From Chrysochromulina parva (Eukaryota; Haptophyta; Prymnesiales; Chrysochromulinaceae): a stretch of 64,000 bases of DNA. Below, piece by piece: positions 18,893 through 28,993 of this stretch. The stretch is from positions 1 to 64,000 of the forward strand of contig PJAB01000007.1 in NCBI GenBank assembly GCA_002887195.1. The letters are read 5' to 3'. The notes below the pieces were generated by a model. The model saw only the letters and a program-made list of their open reading frames with translations. It made no database searches and was not told where the DNA came from. Position 1 is the first letter of the stretch. Each line of letters opens with the position of its first letter. The translations under genes were made by a program, and so were the position numbers.

Positions 18893-20409
18893 TCATCGAT
18901 CCGTAATGCCCATGAGCACGACGCCTTCCAACAGGCCCTCGGGCCTGCCCAGAGCCTCGCCGCCGCGGCGTCCACGTCCTTGAAAGTGGCCACGCGATGC
19001 TTGCTTATGGAACGAGCGTTGAAGCCGTGCTGCTGCTGCATGTGCCTCGATGCCATATGTGCTCTCTCCCGCAGCGTGCTCCTGCGCGTCGCGTCTGCCT
19101 AAGAGCTCCTGGAGCCACTCCCTCACCTCCCCTAACCAGCCAATCGTGCCCTCCATCTGCGCCGCGGGCTGCGCCTCGCGCACGATGCGCTGAATCTCGA
19201 CCATCTTGTGAGCCTCCTCGAGGTCCTCGCGCGAGACGATCGCTTGGATCTGGCTCTTGAGCTGTGGGTGCTCCCGCATGACCTGGATGAGCTCTGGCAT
19301 GGGAAGCCCGGCGGCCTTGGGCTGCGTCGCTTTTGTGTGCGGAGTGTTCAGAAGCAGTGGATTCTTGAGTATCTCCCGCGATGCTGGCCGCTGTGTACTG
19401 TCTTTCGTGACCATGGCGGCTAGTAGGCCGCATAGCTCGAACGAGTAGTGGGCACGCAGTGATTGGAGGTCGAGTGGTTGTTTGCAGATCACGCGCATCA
19501 GGTTCATCACGTACGCTGCGCCCTTGGCCTTCACAGCCTGTGATGGAGACGTGCGGGCAATCAGTGAGGTTGAAACAAAGAGCCGTAGGTCAAGCGGGTC
19601 AGACGAGCCCAGCAGACGAGCGTGGCAGGGGAGCATGGCCGCGGGCATATATATGGGCTTGCCTGGTCTGTCCAGGGAGGCTTCAGTGCCATGACGTGGT
19701 ACAATGTGCAGCCTAGCGCCCAGATGTCAGCGCCACGATCGTATGCAAGGCCCTGACAGAGCTCCGGGCTCATGTACAGCGGAGTGCCGCACTGAGTCTG
19801 CGCTTGCATGTGCGAGGCCGTCAGGGACTTTGACATGCCAAAGTCGCCGATCTTGATGTCGTCCTCCTGTGTTAGCAAGAGATTGGCTGGCTTTATGTCC
19901 CTGTGAAGCAGCTTCAGATGATGGTGACAATATTCGAGTGCAAGAAGGCTCTGTGCAGCCCACTTGAGGACCACGAGCTCTGGAAAAGGGCATGCTGGGC
20001 GGATTTTTGCTTGTCGCTTTATCCGAGTGTCAAGGTCGCCACCTTCAGCAAACTCCATGAACATGTATAGCGACAAAGTAGACTCCTCGAGGTAGGATGC
20101 ATGGTACTCGATGAGATGGGGGTGGTGCAGCTTCTTCAGGCAGTTGATTTCTTCAACCTGACGAACAGCTGCACTGATGCTTAGCCCGCGACACGGCACC
20201 TCCTTCATCACGAGCTTCTTGCCAGTCATGCGATGGACCACGAGGAAGACCGTCCCAAACGATCCCGCTCCGAGTTTCTTCAACTTCTTGTACGCCTTGG
20301 CATTTTCTGGCTCATCGTGAACGGGTGAGGTTTGGCTCTCTGGCAACTGGACGAACGCTGGCGCATCGAAGGACACCTGGCGCGGTGGCGCCGCTGGCTG
20401 TCGTCGCAT
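18893..20409 (-). CDS. NEK (NIMA-related)-like Ser/Thr protein kinase
   Basis: Exons 20409-19663 and 19537-18893 join to 463 residues. All kinase landmarks are present: GAGSFGTV near 48, VMK near 71, the HRDIKPANLLL catalytic loop, DFGMSKS, GTPLYMSPEL, and DIWALGCTLYHVMALKPPW. The APE-equivalent and GCxLYE style are typical of NEK kinases. Splicing at the GC donor continues helix F-I correctly (PPWTDQAVKAKGAAYVMNLMRVI); unspliced, the frame runs into unrelated sequence. The C-terminus has a helical region and an IQ-like stretch (AAARLQRSFHKQASRGHFQ). NEKs act in cilia and cell cycle. Confidence 0.85.
19538..19662 (-). other. GC-AG intron in the NEK-like kinase gene
   Basis: 125 bp. Donor CAG|GCAAGC, acceptor ATCACAG|GCTGTG, phase 0. 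No GT donor nearby keeps the kinase frame, so the GC donor is well supported. Confidence 0.85.
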
Positions 20410-20565
20410 AGCAGAAGGGTTGCCGTGCGTCTCCCTGCAACACGGTGCTCGCTTTTCCTGAAAACCTTGGATAACTTATCTTCATGTTTCACCACGTTCG
20501 TTGGCCGCGTCATCTTTTACAGCGGTCTTTCCTGATGGGGAATTCGAGACCGGTTTCTTCTTATC
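20410..20565. promoter_or_regulatory. Probable shared divergent promoter region
   Basis: 156 bp between the kinase ATG (minus) and the F-box-like ATG (plus). Locally less GC-rich than the flanking exons. Promoter role inferred. Confidence 0.4.
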
Positions 20566-22335
20566 ATGTGGGCCCTCTTGGTAGGACTAGGACTGCTCGC
20601 TTTGATCACGGTGCTCGCAGTTTTCGGCGTCGTACATCGGCGCTCATCAGCTATCCGCCGCCGTGAAGATCTGAGGCCCCTCCACCCGAACGGGTCCTTC
20701 TCGCTCCGCCGCGCCTTTGGCGTCCTCCTGCAGAGCTCCGGCCGCAGGAGCACTCGCCGGACCCATCCGCCGTGGTATGCTGCGCCGTCGCGTGGCCCGG
20801 GCCGCATCGTGCGCACCTCGAGTACCCTCTCGTTGAAGGACATCGATAATGTAGCGGCAGACGACAGCTCCGACGATGGTATCAACTCCGATGTCGAGGA
20901 CGCACGCGACATCGAGGACTCGTTCGGCGTGCCCCCATCCGCGAACGACGAACCGTGCGCGCCTTCGCGCGGCGACGCGCTGCTGTGCGCGGTGCCTCCG
21001 GAACTCTGGGTTGACGTGCTCTGCGCCGCGGGCCCGCACGCGGTCCGCGCCCTGCGCGTCACGTGCCGGCAGATGCACAGCCATCTCGACGGCGCATGCT
21101 TTTGGCAGTCGCTGTGCAAGCGCGTCTTCGCGCCGTGGGCGGTGGCGCTGCAGCCCACCTCGCTCGGCTGGGAGCTGGCGGCGCGCCCGGGCGGCTCCTT
21201 TTTCAGCGCTCCCCAGCACAACCTGGGCCGCGCATGGCGGCTTCGGTACCTCACGTGCTGCCGTGATCACCACACGCTGCGTCAGGCGGCCAGTCATGTG
21301 GGCTACCGGCCGCCTCCACCGCCCGCACCGGTGGCGCGCCGGCGCCCGCCCGCGCCGCCGCCGCCGCCGCCGCCGGACGCATTCGCGGATGGAGCGGCAG
21401 CCAACGGCTCGAGCGGAGATGAAACAACTGATGAGACCGAAGAGGGGCCTCGTCCAACTGCCGCCGGCTCGGGCGCGGCCGCCTCGTGTGTCGCGATCGA
21501 CCTCGAGTCGAGTGGCGGGCTGCCGAGCGATGAGACGGAGGACGAGGCGGTGGGCCGCGGCGGCGGCGGTGACGAGGCGTCCGAGGTGGCGGCCCTGGCG
21601 GCGGCAGCCTCGAGATCTGAGCTCGACCTCGAGATCTCGATCTCGCCCACCGAGCTCGCCGAGCTCGGTGCGTCCACGGCGTCTCTTCACACCATGACGT
21701 CTCTTCACACCATCGGCGACGAGCCATCGACCATCTCGAGCTACCTGCCGCACTTGTTGCTCATGGCGTGTCACGCAGCGGAGTTGCCCTCATTACGGCA
21801 GTCGTGGGGAGGGCGAGGGCCCTCAGCGGCACAGGTGGCTCGTGCCCTGATGCGAGAGCAGCAGCCGCGTATCGAGACGCTCGTGGCGCTCGTGGCACGC
21901 TCGTGCCGCACGCAGCGCCGCCTCGTCCCAGTCTGGCGACGGGCGCGCGTCGATGAGCTACCGGAGATTCCGCTGCCCGACGGCAGCGGCGGCGGCGGCA
22001 GCGGCGGCAGCGGCGGCGGCGAGGACGAGGACGAGGATGAGGACGGTGGCAGCGGCCGCATCGGCAGCGGCCGCATCGGCAGCGGCGCTGGCGGCAGGTG
22101 CGCCACGCGCAGCGGCCGCGTGCGACAACTCCTTAGCTTGCTCGCGCACGCGGGGGCGGGGCCGCCCGAGTGCTGGGTGGCGCACCTCGCCAAGGGCGGC
22201 GGCCAGGGCGCGGGAGCCGATGGGCTGCTTCCGTCCACGGCAGTCGCGCGCACGACTTGCTGGATGCTCGTCGTGTCGACGAGCCGCCATGCCGTGTGGC
22301 TCGACTTCCTCATGCTGAGGCAGGAGGGCTGGTAG
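20566..22335 (+). CDS. F-box-like protein with an N-terminal membrane anchor
   Basis: 589 residues from ATG 20566. Residues 1-23 are a strong hydrophobic helix (MWALLVGLGLLALITVLAVF) followed by a basic stretch, a signal-anchor pattern. An F-box-like motif lies near 142-190: AVPPELWVDVLCAAGPHAVRALRVTCRQMHSHLDGACFWQSLCKRVF. The rest is low-complexity, with poly-proline, Gly-Ser and acidic runs and one more ordered helical segment near 395-470. F-box proteins recruit targets to SCF ubiquitin ligases; anchoring suggests a membrane substrate. The match is by eye and moderate. Confidence 0.6.
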   Translation: MWALLVGLGLLALITVLAVFGVVHRRSSAIRRREDLRPLHPNGSFSLRRAFGVLLQSSGRRSTRRTHPPWYAAPSRGPGRIVRTSSTLSLKDIDNVAADDSSDDGINSDVEDARDIEDSFGVPPSANDEPCAPSRGDALLCAVPPELWVDVLCAAGPHAVRALRVTCRQMHSHLDGACFWQSLCKRVFAPWAVALQPTSLGWELAARPGGSFFSAPQHNLGRAWRLRYLTCCRDHHTLRQAASHVGYRPPPPPAPVARRRPPAPPPPPPPDAFADGAAANGSSGDETTDETEEGPRPTAAGSGAAASCVAIDLESSGGLPSDETEDEAVGRGGGGDEASEVAALAAAASRSELDLEISISPTELAELGASTASLHTMTSLHTIGDEPSTISSYLPHLLLMACHAAELPSLRQSWGGRGPSAAQVARALMREQQPRIETLVALVARSCRTQRRLVPVWRRARVDELPEIPLPDGSGGGGSGGSGGGEDEDEDEDGGSGRIGSGRIGSGAGGRCATRSGRVRQLLSLLAHAGAGPPECWVAHLAKGGGQGAGADGLLPSTAVARTTCWMLVVSTSRHAVWLDFLMLRQEGW

Positions 22336-22529
22336 GTAGGCTTCTCAGATTTCTTGAAAGTGCGCATGGTACTTAGTTAAGTGAAAAGTATAGCGGGTCC
22401 TCACCAGATCCGCCCAATGCTCCGCTGATAAGCGCCTGCGACGCGCTCAACGCGGCGCCCAAGTTGGCGCGGCAGCGGGAAGGTCCATTGCGAGTCGCTT
22501 ACCACGTGGTGGAGACGGCGCCGAGCGCG

Positions 22530-23020
22530 ATGTCAAAGACTGCTGAGGACCACAAGGCGGATGGCAACAAAGCCTTCCGCGGGGGTGAGTACGCCGAGGC
22601 TGTGCGCAGCTTCACCGAGTCGCTGCGGCTCAACCCGCATGATGCCCTCGTTCTCGGCAACCGCGCTGCAGCTTTCGACAAGCTGGGCGAGCATGAGCGC
22701 GCGATCACGGACTCGATGGCGTCGCTCCGGATCGACCCAACATATCTCAAAGGCTATTTTAGGTTGGCGACGGCGTACATCGCCGTCAACCGGCCGCGCG
22801 AGGCGCTCGAAGCGGTGAAGCAGGGTCTCATGATCCAGCGCACCAATAGCCAGCTGAGGCAGCTTGAAGAGCAGGCGACAGCGATGATCGCAGCGCAGGA
22901 TGGGGCAGAGGAAGACGGCGAAGTGGACGAGGAGGATGACGAGGACGAGGACGAAGACGAGGACGAGGAGGACGACGAGGACGACGACGACGACGACGAC
23001 GACGACGATGAGGGGTATCT

Positions 23021-23065
<45 letters not shown>

Positions 23066-24753
23066 CTCGCAGCCGATGGACACGAGCAGCAGTAGCCGTA
23101 CGCGAGCACGGGTGCCCGCCGAGAGCCCCGAGCCGGCCGCGCCGTCCGACCCGGCCGAGGCGGCAGAGGCCGCCAAGGCGCGCGGCAACGACCTGTACAA
23201 GCGCGGCGAGTACAGCAACGCTGTCGACTACTACTCGAAGGCGGTGCGGCTGCAACCCACGAACGCTACGTACCGGATCAACCGGGCGGCGGCGGCGCTG
23301 ATGCTCGAGCGCGCGGAGGACGCGCTCTCGGACTGCCAGGCGGCGCTCGAGTCCGAGCCGACGAACATCAAGGCGCACGTTCGAGGGGCTAAGGCCCGCA
23401 TCATGCTTGGTCAGCTGTCCGAGGCGCGCCGGCACCTCGAGCGGGCAGCGACGCTGCCCACCGCCGACGCGACAGTCGCGACGGAGCTTGCGGGGCTGGG
23501 CGAGCTCGAGGCGTCGCTCAAGTCCGGCAAGGAGGCGCTAGAGCAGGTGGGTGGCGCGGCTGCGCGGGAGGCTTTGAGGCTCTTCACCTCGCTCTCGCAG
23601 CGCTGCCCTTGCTCCGAAACGGTCGCGTGCCTGCAGATGGAGGCGCTCATGCGGGCACGTCCCGACCAGGGGCCGCAGCAGGTGGTGGCCGAGTCGGCGC
23701 GCTGGCTGCGCAAGTCGGCGGACAACCCCGACCTGCTCTGCGTGCGCGGCAAGAGCCTGTACAAAACAGGCCAGCTCGAATCGGCTCTCAAGCACTTTGC
23801 AGAGGCGCTGCGGCAGGATCCGGACCACTCGGCGTCTCGTCAGATGCGAGCTCAGCTTCGTCAGATCGAGGAGGCGAAAAAGGCGGGGAATGAGGCCTTC
23901 TCTGCCGGCCGGTACGCCGAGGCGATCCAAAAGTACACCGAGGCACTCGAGATCGACCCCGAGAACGCTGACCTGAACGTGACGTTTTGGACGAATCGAG
24001 CGACGGCGCGCTTCAAGAACGGCGAGTACACGGCGGCGGTGGCGGATTGCGACGCGGCGCTCGCGGCGGCGCCGCGCCACATCAAGGCGCTGCTGCGGCG
24101 CGCGGCGTGCAAGCTCGAGCTCGAGGACTACAAGGGCGCCATCAGTGATTACGAGGAGGCGCAAGCCATCGAGCCAGAGGACCAGACCATCCGCCAGGGG
24201 CTGCGCAACGCGAAGCTCGAGCTCAAAAAGTCAAGTCGCAAGGACCTGTACAAGGTGCTCGGGATCACGAAGAACGCGACGGACCACGAGATCAAGAAGG
24301 CATATAAGAAGAAGGCGCTCGAGTGCCATCCGGACCGTTTGGGCAGGTCTGATGGCCCCTCATTGCCTGCTGTTCCGCATGCCTTTGTCCCTCCCTCAAT
24401 GCATGCTGACCTCGAGCATGCATCCGGACCGTCTGGGCAGTGCCCTGATTGCCCTCCCTCAATGCATGCTGACCTCGAGCATGCATCCGGACCGTCTGTG
24501 CAGTGCCACACCCGAAGAGAAGGCCGTCGCCGAGAAGCGGTTCAAGGAGGTAGGCGAGGCGTTCGAAGTCCTCTCCGACCCAGCGAAAAAGCAGCGCTGG
24601 GATAGCGGGGAGACTCTCGACGAGCTCAACGGGAACGGCGGCGGGCGCGGCGGCGGCGGCTTTGGCGGCATCGACCCGTCGGATCTCTTCCGCGCCTATG
24701 CGCAGCAGGGCGGCGGTGGCTTCGGCCGGGGGGGCGGCTCCCGAGGCTTCTGA
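22530..24753 (+). CDS. TPR/J-domain co-chaperone (DNAJC7/TPR2-like)
   Basis: Exons 22530-24346 and 24504-24753 join to 688 residues. ATG 22530 (MSKTAEDHKADGNKAF) starts right before the first TPR; upstream only a TTG extends the frame. Two or more TPR blocks precede an acidic run and a poly-glutamine run near 165-180, and further TPRs follow to about 560. The J domain is LYKVLGITKNATDHEIKKAYKKKALECHPDR (HPD near 600). The splice gives [42 protein letters not shown], as in DNAJC7, and then a Gly-rich tail. DNAJC7 shuttles clients between Hsp70 and Hsp90. The acidic/polyQ insert between TPRs is unusual for the family. Confidence 0.9.
22911..23063 (+). repeat. GAC/GAG acidic tract followed by (CAG)n
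   Basis: In-frame simple repeats in the J-domain gene: Asp/Glu codons to about 23010, then about 14 CAG codons (23022-23063). Confidence 0.9.
24347..24503 (+). repeat. J-domain gene intron made of two 63-bp units, each ending in a copy of the exon end
   Basis: 157 bp, donor GTCTGA, acceptor TGTGCAG, phase 2. Units 24389-24451 and 24452-24514 are tandem copies. The exon-end 20-mer at 24327-24346 recurs at 24421-24440 (one mismatch) and 24484-24503 (two mismatches), so the acceptor AG is the end of the third copy. The middle copy is a possible alternative acceptor. Confidence 0.85.
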
Positions 24754-25112
24754 CCACCAGGCGCAACACGAACGAGACTGGCCGTTTGTCTCGTAGCGCG
24801 CGGACGGGGGCGCGTGTCTGTTGGGACAGTCGGGGCATGCTGCAGGGATTTGTACACCGACGCTGAAACGTCTCGCTCGGCAAGGCGCTCGCGAGTAATC
24901 CCGCGTGGCGCGATGACGTGCATAATTTGGCGTGTCGACGGCTCGCCGCGTGCTCACCGCCTCATTCGATAGGATAACTATTCGACGCGAATGTCGAGCT
25001 CTGTCGACTTCATGTGAACATCAAATTGAAACGCCCGTGTCGTGCGACGAAACTTCTCGCGTCGCGACATGCTTGGGCTGGGAGTTCCCACCACTGGCCG
25101 CGACGGAGTCGC
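24754..25112. other. Intergenic, with one upstream ORF
   Basis: 3' flank of the J-domain gene and leader of the sulfotransferase gene. An eight-codon ORF (24991-25017, ATG to TGA) lies ahead of the chosen start and could be a uORF. Confidence 0.45.
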
Positions 25113-26746
25113 ATGAAAAACGCGCAAGAGCTCATCAGCACGTGGTCAGGTCTTCCCGAGTGCTCGCTCGTCGTTTTCCGACACTTGCAGAAGACGGGCG
25201 GTTCATCCATCGTGCGTGCCTTCCATGAACTGGAGCGCGACATGCTATGGACCATCTACGGCTACTGGAGCCCATGTTGGCAAGGCCGCTCGCAGCTCGT
25301 GGCCCGTGGGCGAATGCGCTGGCTGCGCATCGTGCGAATGCTCGGCGAGCGCGCCAACTCGTCAGCCGCAGGCACACGCATGCCGCAGAGCTGGCTGCGC
25401 GAGTTAGAGTCCATGCCATGGCCGACGCGAATGCTCTTCCATTTGCACCATCCAGACTCGATGGTCTGCGGTGGTCTCGAGTCTGTGCAGGCGGAGCTTG
25501 CCAAGCTGCGCCCGGTGTTACCTGCGCTGGGCTGCCGCGTAACCGTGGCCATGGTCGTGCGCGAGCCATGGTCCTTTTTTGTGAGCTGGTACTATTATAT
25601 TGGCGCCGCACGCTGCGGCTGGTGCACCTTTGAGCGCTTCGTCGCGCTCAACCCGAACGCACAGTCGCACTTGACGCTGGGCGGCGCGCCGCGCATTTAC
25701 AGCGACAAGCTGCGTGCTCAGCATGCGCGGCGCGACCCTGTGCTGCTCGCGCGCGTGCACAAGATCGTCGCAGGCATCGACGTGATCGGCGTGACTGAAA
25801 AGCTTGACGAGTTCATGCTCGAGCTGTGCGACGCTGCCGGGCTGCGCGTGTGCCCGAGGCTGAGCGTGCGCAACGTGCGCAGCCCAGGGGCGGCCTTGGG
25901 CGCGCTGCGGGAGGTCGCGTTGCGCGCCAACGCCTCGGTGCTCGACGTCCGCCCTGACGAGAGCTCAGGCTCGTTACACCGACGCGCCGTTGCGCTCGCT
26001 GGCTGGCTTGACGAGGCTCTGTACAGTCTCGCCTCGACTCGTGCTCGCCGTCGTGGGCAACCGGACCGCGCGAGGCTCGAGGCGTGGCGGATGCAGCCGA
26101 TGTTCGAGAGTAGCGGCTGCTTCGGTTTCGCGCCCGTCACGGCGCCCGCACACAGCGCGCGCAAGATGAAGCCGTCCATCGCATCTTCAGCCCGTTCCAT
26201 AATAGGATCAACCCGTTCCGAGGCCATGACGAGTGCGTTCCCCGTGGCGCCCAGAGACGGTGCGGGTGGGCGCAAGGAGAGCCAGGGCGTCTTCGCCGTG
26301 CCGTTTGAGCACACGTCGTCCCGACAGCACGCCTTCGCCCTCGAGTTGATGCAGAACCTGAGCGTCGTTCCGATGGCAGAGCGCGAGCAGGTGAAGCGCG
26401 AGCTGCTACGATTCCAGGCCGAGCACGCATGCAAGTGCTCACCACGGCGCCCCCCTTCCCCCCACAGGTGAAGCGCGAGCTGCGCGAACAGCTGCGATGC
26501 GCTGACGTGCGTGCGGCGCTGGCGGGTGTGGGGGCGCGGGCGACGCGCGACCTGCCCGCCGTCCTGCGTCCATGGTTGCTGCCAGAGCGTGCGCAGCCAC
26601 TGCAGCAGGGGCACGGCGGCGAGCTGGCCGGGTCTGGAGATTGGCGCGAGATCGTGCAGCACCAGGGCGAGCTCGTCGCCATGTGCTGCACGAAGGTACA
26701 CTATGCGCATGCGCCACGTTTGGATAAGGCGAGCTGCTCGACGTGA
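25113..26746 (+). CDS. PAPS-dependent sulfotransferase (membrane/glycan family-like)
   Basis: Exons 25113-26390 and 26468-26746 join to 518 residues; an unspliced form would stop at 26471. The start is ATG 25113 (MKNAQELISTWSG). The 5'-phosphosulfate loop is FRHLQKTGGSSIV near residues 21-33, and the 3'-phosphate motif is VVREPWSFFVSWYYY near 148-162. Between them is LFHLHHPDSMV. These fit the sulfotransferase-2/Gal3ST-like fold rather than cytosolic SULTs. The C-terminal half past about 320 is poorly conserved-looking. No clear signal anchor is seen, so an upstream exon is possible. The acceptor is probably a carbohydrate. Confidence 0.75.
26391..26467 (+). repeat. 77-bp intron bounded by 19-bp direct repeats (sulfotransferase)
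   Basis: The 19-mer at 26388-26406 recurs exactly at 26465-26483. Each copy contains CAG|GTGAAG, so the first gives the donor and the second the acceptor junction. Phase 0, and the spliced frame is the same whichever copy is used. The last 40 bp (26428-26467) are a sequence found again near 45.7 kb. Confidence 0.8.
26428..26467 (+). mobile_element. Candidate introner-like element, copy 1
   Basis: CATGCAAGTGCTCAC, then C/T, then ACGGCGCCC, a pyrimidine run and CCCCACAG. It matches 45671-45707 almost base for base, apart from the pyrimidine run. Here it forms the 3' end of an intron. Two copies in 64 kb suggest a family; mobility is inferred. Confidence 0.45.
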
Positions 26747-27114
26747 GCCTCTTTCTCGACGTTTTAACGACGTAGTCGTAAAGACGGCCGGTCGGGGACG
26801 AGTGGTGTACCGGGTCGTAGAACGGTTGCGTGTATGGCGGTGTGGGGCGGCGAAGACGGTACGGGACGCGGCTGCCTTTCGAGCGTACGTTGGGGAGGCT
26901 CAGAGATAGATACCTTCACGCTTATGACGTAGAACTGCACCGCCACCCTAGAGTGCTAGAGGTACTATCAGAGATACTATGTGATCTTCAGGGTCAGAGC
27001 ATTGGGCCAATCATATTCGGATGGGGTCGTCGGATTCGGGATAAACTCGCGGCGTGTTTCCTGTGGCCGGCAGGTGCGGCGAAGGTACAGGTGTGGGTTG
27101 ACCACGGGTCCATG
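26747..27114. other. Intergenic between convergent genes, nothing recognised
   Basis: 3' flanks of the sulfotransferase and a minus-strand unknown. No repeats or RNA signals stand out. Confidence 0.5.
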
Positions 27115-27690
27115 TTAAATCTTCCATCCAGCGTGTCCGAGCCCCTGCAATTTCGGTGGCGCTCGTCGAGAATGCACCTCCTGCGCGGATAGCCTCATCC
27201 CACGCTCAACCTCATCGCGGGCCGCCCGCACAAGGTCGGCAGAGGTGTCCACTGGCGTGGGCTGGTACAGAGCGCGCTGCTGATTGGGCGACCGATATGT
27301 TGGTGAGCTGTCGCCCAGGTGTGCCGTGGCTGCCGCCATCACCTCCGCGCGCGCCATCAGCCGCTGCTCGCGCGCACCAATCATTGACCGCAGCGGTCCT
27401 ACGCGAGCAATGTTTCGTCGCAGGAAGTCAACATTCTCAGGCGGTGGGTCTACTCGAATTGCCAGCGACGCCTTCAGGCCCGCAATCATCTTCATGTTGT
27501 TCGCCACGATGTGGTCCGCGACGGCCGTCACGGCCTTGGCACGCCTGACATGCGCTTCACACTCCTCCTTCTGCTGCCGCAGCGCCTCGCGCTCCTGCTC
27601 AGCCCGCGTCTTGCCCGCGCCGTAGGCCGGCCGATTGGTGGCGTAGGTCGCATACGGCGTCATCGAGTGCTCCATCGAGCAGAGTGGCAT
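27115..27690 (-). CDS. Unknown helical protein, 191 residues
   Basis: ATG 27690 gives MPLCSMEHSMTPYATYATNRP, then a charged helix (AGKTRAEQEREALRQQKEECEAHVRRAK) and VADHIVANNMKMIAGLKASLAIRVDPPPENVDFLRRNI. Composition and codon use look coding, and the frame is clean. No family recognised; a small cytoskeletal or flagellar coiled-coil protein is one possibility. Start uncertain among several Met codons. Confidence 0.5.
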   Translation of the reverse strand: MPLCSMEHSMTPYATYATNRPAYGAGKTRAEQEREALRQQKEECEAHVRRAKAVTAVADHIVANNMKMIAGLKASLAIRVDPPPENVDFLRRNIARVGPLRSMIGAREQRLMARAEVMAAATAHLGDSSPTYRSPNQQRALYQPTPVDTSADLVRAARDEVERGMRLSAQEVHSRRAPPKLQGLGHAGWKI

Positions 27691-27838
27691 GCTGGTGAGC
27701 CACAAGGTGCGGCACGAACAGCTTTCGAGCGCCCGGGGACTGGGCCTGGAACAAGCCTTCGAGAGAGGTTGTTGAGGCGGGCGGACGGCAGTTATGAAGT
27801 CTTCGACTTCACAGACTTAAAATCATATCAGTGACTGG

Positions 27839-28993
27839 TCACACAGGCCCCCTCCGTAGCATCTCCTCGGCCACCGCTGAAGGTGTCAACACGCCCACGT
27901 CCGTGATCAGCAACGTGATCAGATGGGGAGGCGTCGCGTCGCGTCGCGGCTCTTCCAACATGATGGCTGTGGCGCTGCCAGATGCAGATCCCCCCCCCGC
28001 GGCCGCGCTGCTCGTGCTCCTGGGCGGCATCGGCGCCGGCCTGGCGCGCGCCCTTGTCTGCGCCGCCGCGTCCACGTGGTGCGTCGACGAGAACGCGTAG
28101 TGCGCTGCCACCGCGTAAAACGGGCGTCCATGCGCTTGCGCGGCGTAGGCCATGGTGAGCGTGCCCACGGGTGCGAGGACACCGCCATCGCCCAGGACGG
28201 CGTGCGCGCCGCACAGCACCAGCCGGCACTGCGCCATGCAGCGTGCCACCGCACCTGGCTCGATTATGCGCACAGGGACGCCTGCCTGCATGAGCTCGCT
28301 CGCGGTGCGGTGGCCGTCGCCGTCGGGCCGGCCCTCAGAGACGACGAGCGTGAAGTGCGCCTGCGCGGCCGTCCGCAGCAGCAGCTCCGTCACGTGCGGG
28401 CAGTAACCGTGGGTCAGCACACACGAGACCGTACCCGAGGCAGCGCCAGGTAGGCCGCCTGGGAGTGCTGCTGTCGCCAGGCTGCCAATCGAGAGACTCT
28501 CAAACGATGCTGGCATGGCGCTACTCGAGCTGTTGCGCTCTCGGGCGGAGGAGGCGATGCAATCGTCGAGGCTCGCGCTTCGCCCGCTCGCGCCGCGCAG
28601 CAGCGAGCCGAGCAGGCTGCTGCCGTTTGCTACCACGCGGCATGAGCTCTCCCCAACCAACTTCAAATAGCGATCGCTGCGCTGCTGCAACCAATCATGC
28701 AAGGCGCCACCATCAGTGGACGCACCCGATGGCACCGGACGCAGCATCAGCTCGAGATACGCTTGGCAGCCGAGCAGCACCTCATTGCGCCGTTGCTCGC
28801 TCGACTCGGCGGAGATCAGCTGGTCAGCAGCCGCACGGAGGCGCACCTGTGTGGCCAGCAACGTGAGCTGCGGTGCGCGGCAAGCATTGCGCATCTCGAG
28901 CGCGAGCGAGTGCATGGCTGCCACCGCGGGTGGTGGTGCCACCGGCTCCTGCACCACGACCGTAGTCGGCTCTTGCGAGCCGTGGGCCACCAT
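27839..28993 (-). CDS. Translation initiation factor eIF2B alpha-like subunit
   Basis: 384 residues from ATG 28993 (an upstream GTG extends the frame but is not preferred). The C-terminal IF-2B Rossmann-like domain is clear: VLTHGYCPHVTELLL, FTLVVSEGRPDGDGHRTASEL, GVPVRIIE, LVLCGAHAVLGDGGVLAPVGT, PFYAVAAHYAFSS, PHLITLLITDVGVLTPSAVAEEMLR. This matches eIF2B alpha more than beta or delta (short N-terminus, and the ending ITLLFTDLGVLTPSAV type). A Ser/Ala-rich insert near 305-345 is extra. eIF2B is the GDP/GTP exchange factor for eIF2; the alpha subunit senses eIF2 phosphorylation. No intron seen. Confidence 0.85.
   Translation of the reverse strand: MVAHGSQEPTTVVVQEPVAPPPAVAAMHSLALEMRNACRAPQLTLLATQVRLRAAADQLISAESSEQRRNEVLLGCQAYLELMLRPVPSGASTDGGALHDWLQQRSDRYLKLVGESSCRVVANGSSLLGSLLRGASGRSASLDDCIASSARERNSSSSAMPASFESLSIGSLATAALPGGLPGAASGTVSCVLTHGYCPHVTELLLRTAAQAHFTLVVSEGRPDGDGHRTASELMQAGVPVRIIEPGAVARCMAQCRLVLCGAHAVLGDGGVLAPVGTLTMAYAAQAHGRPFYAVAAHYAFSSTHHVDAAAQTRARARPAPMPPRSTSSAAAGGGSASGSATAIMLEEPRRDATPPHLITLLITDVGVLTPSAVAEEMLRRGPV

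Noticed and set aside
20647..21774. 375-residue minus-strand arginine-rich frame
   Set aside because: Shadow of the F-box-like gene with no domain signal.
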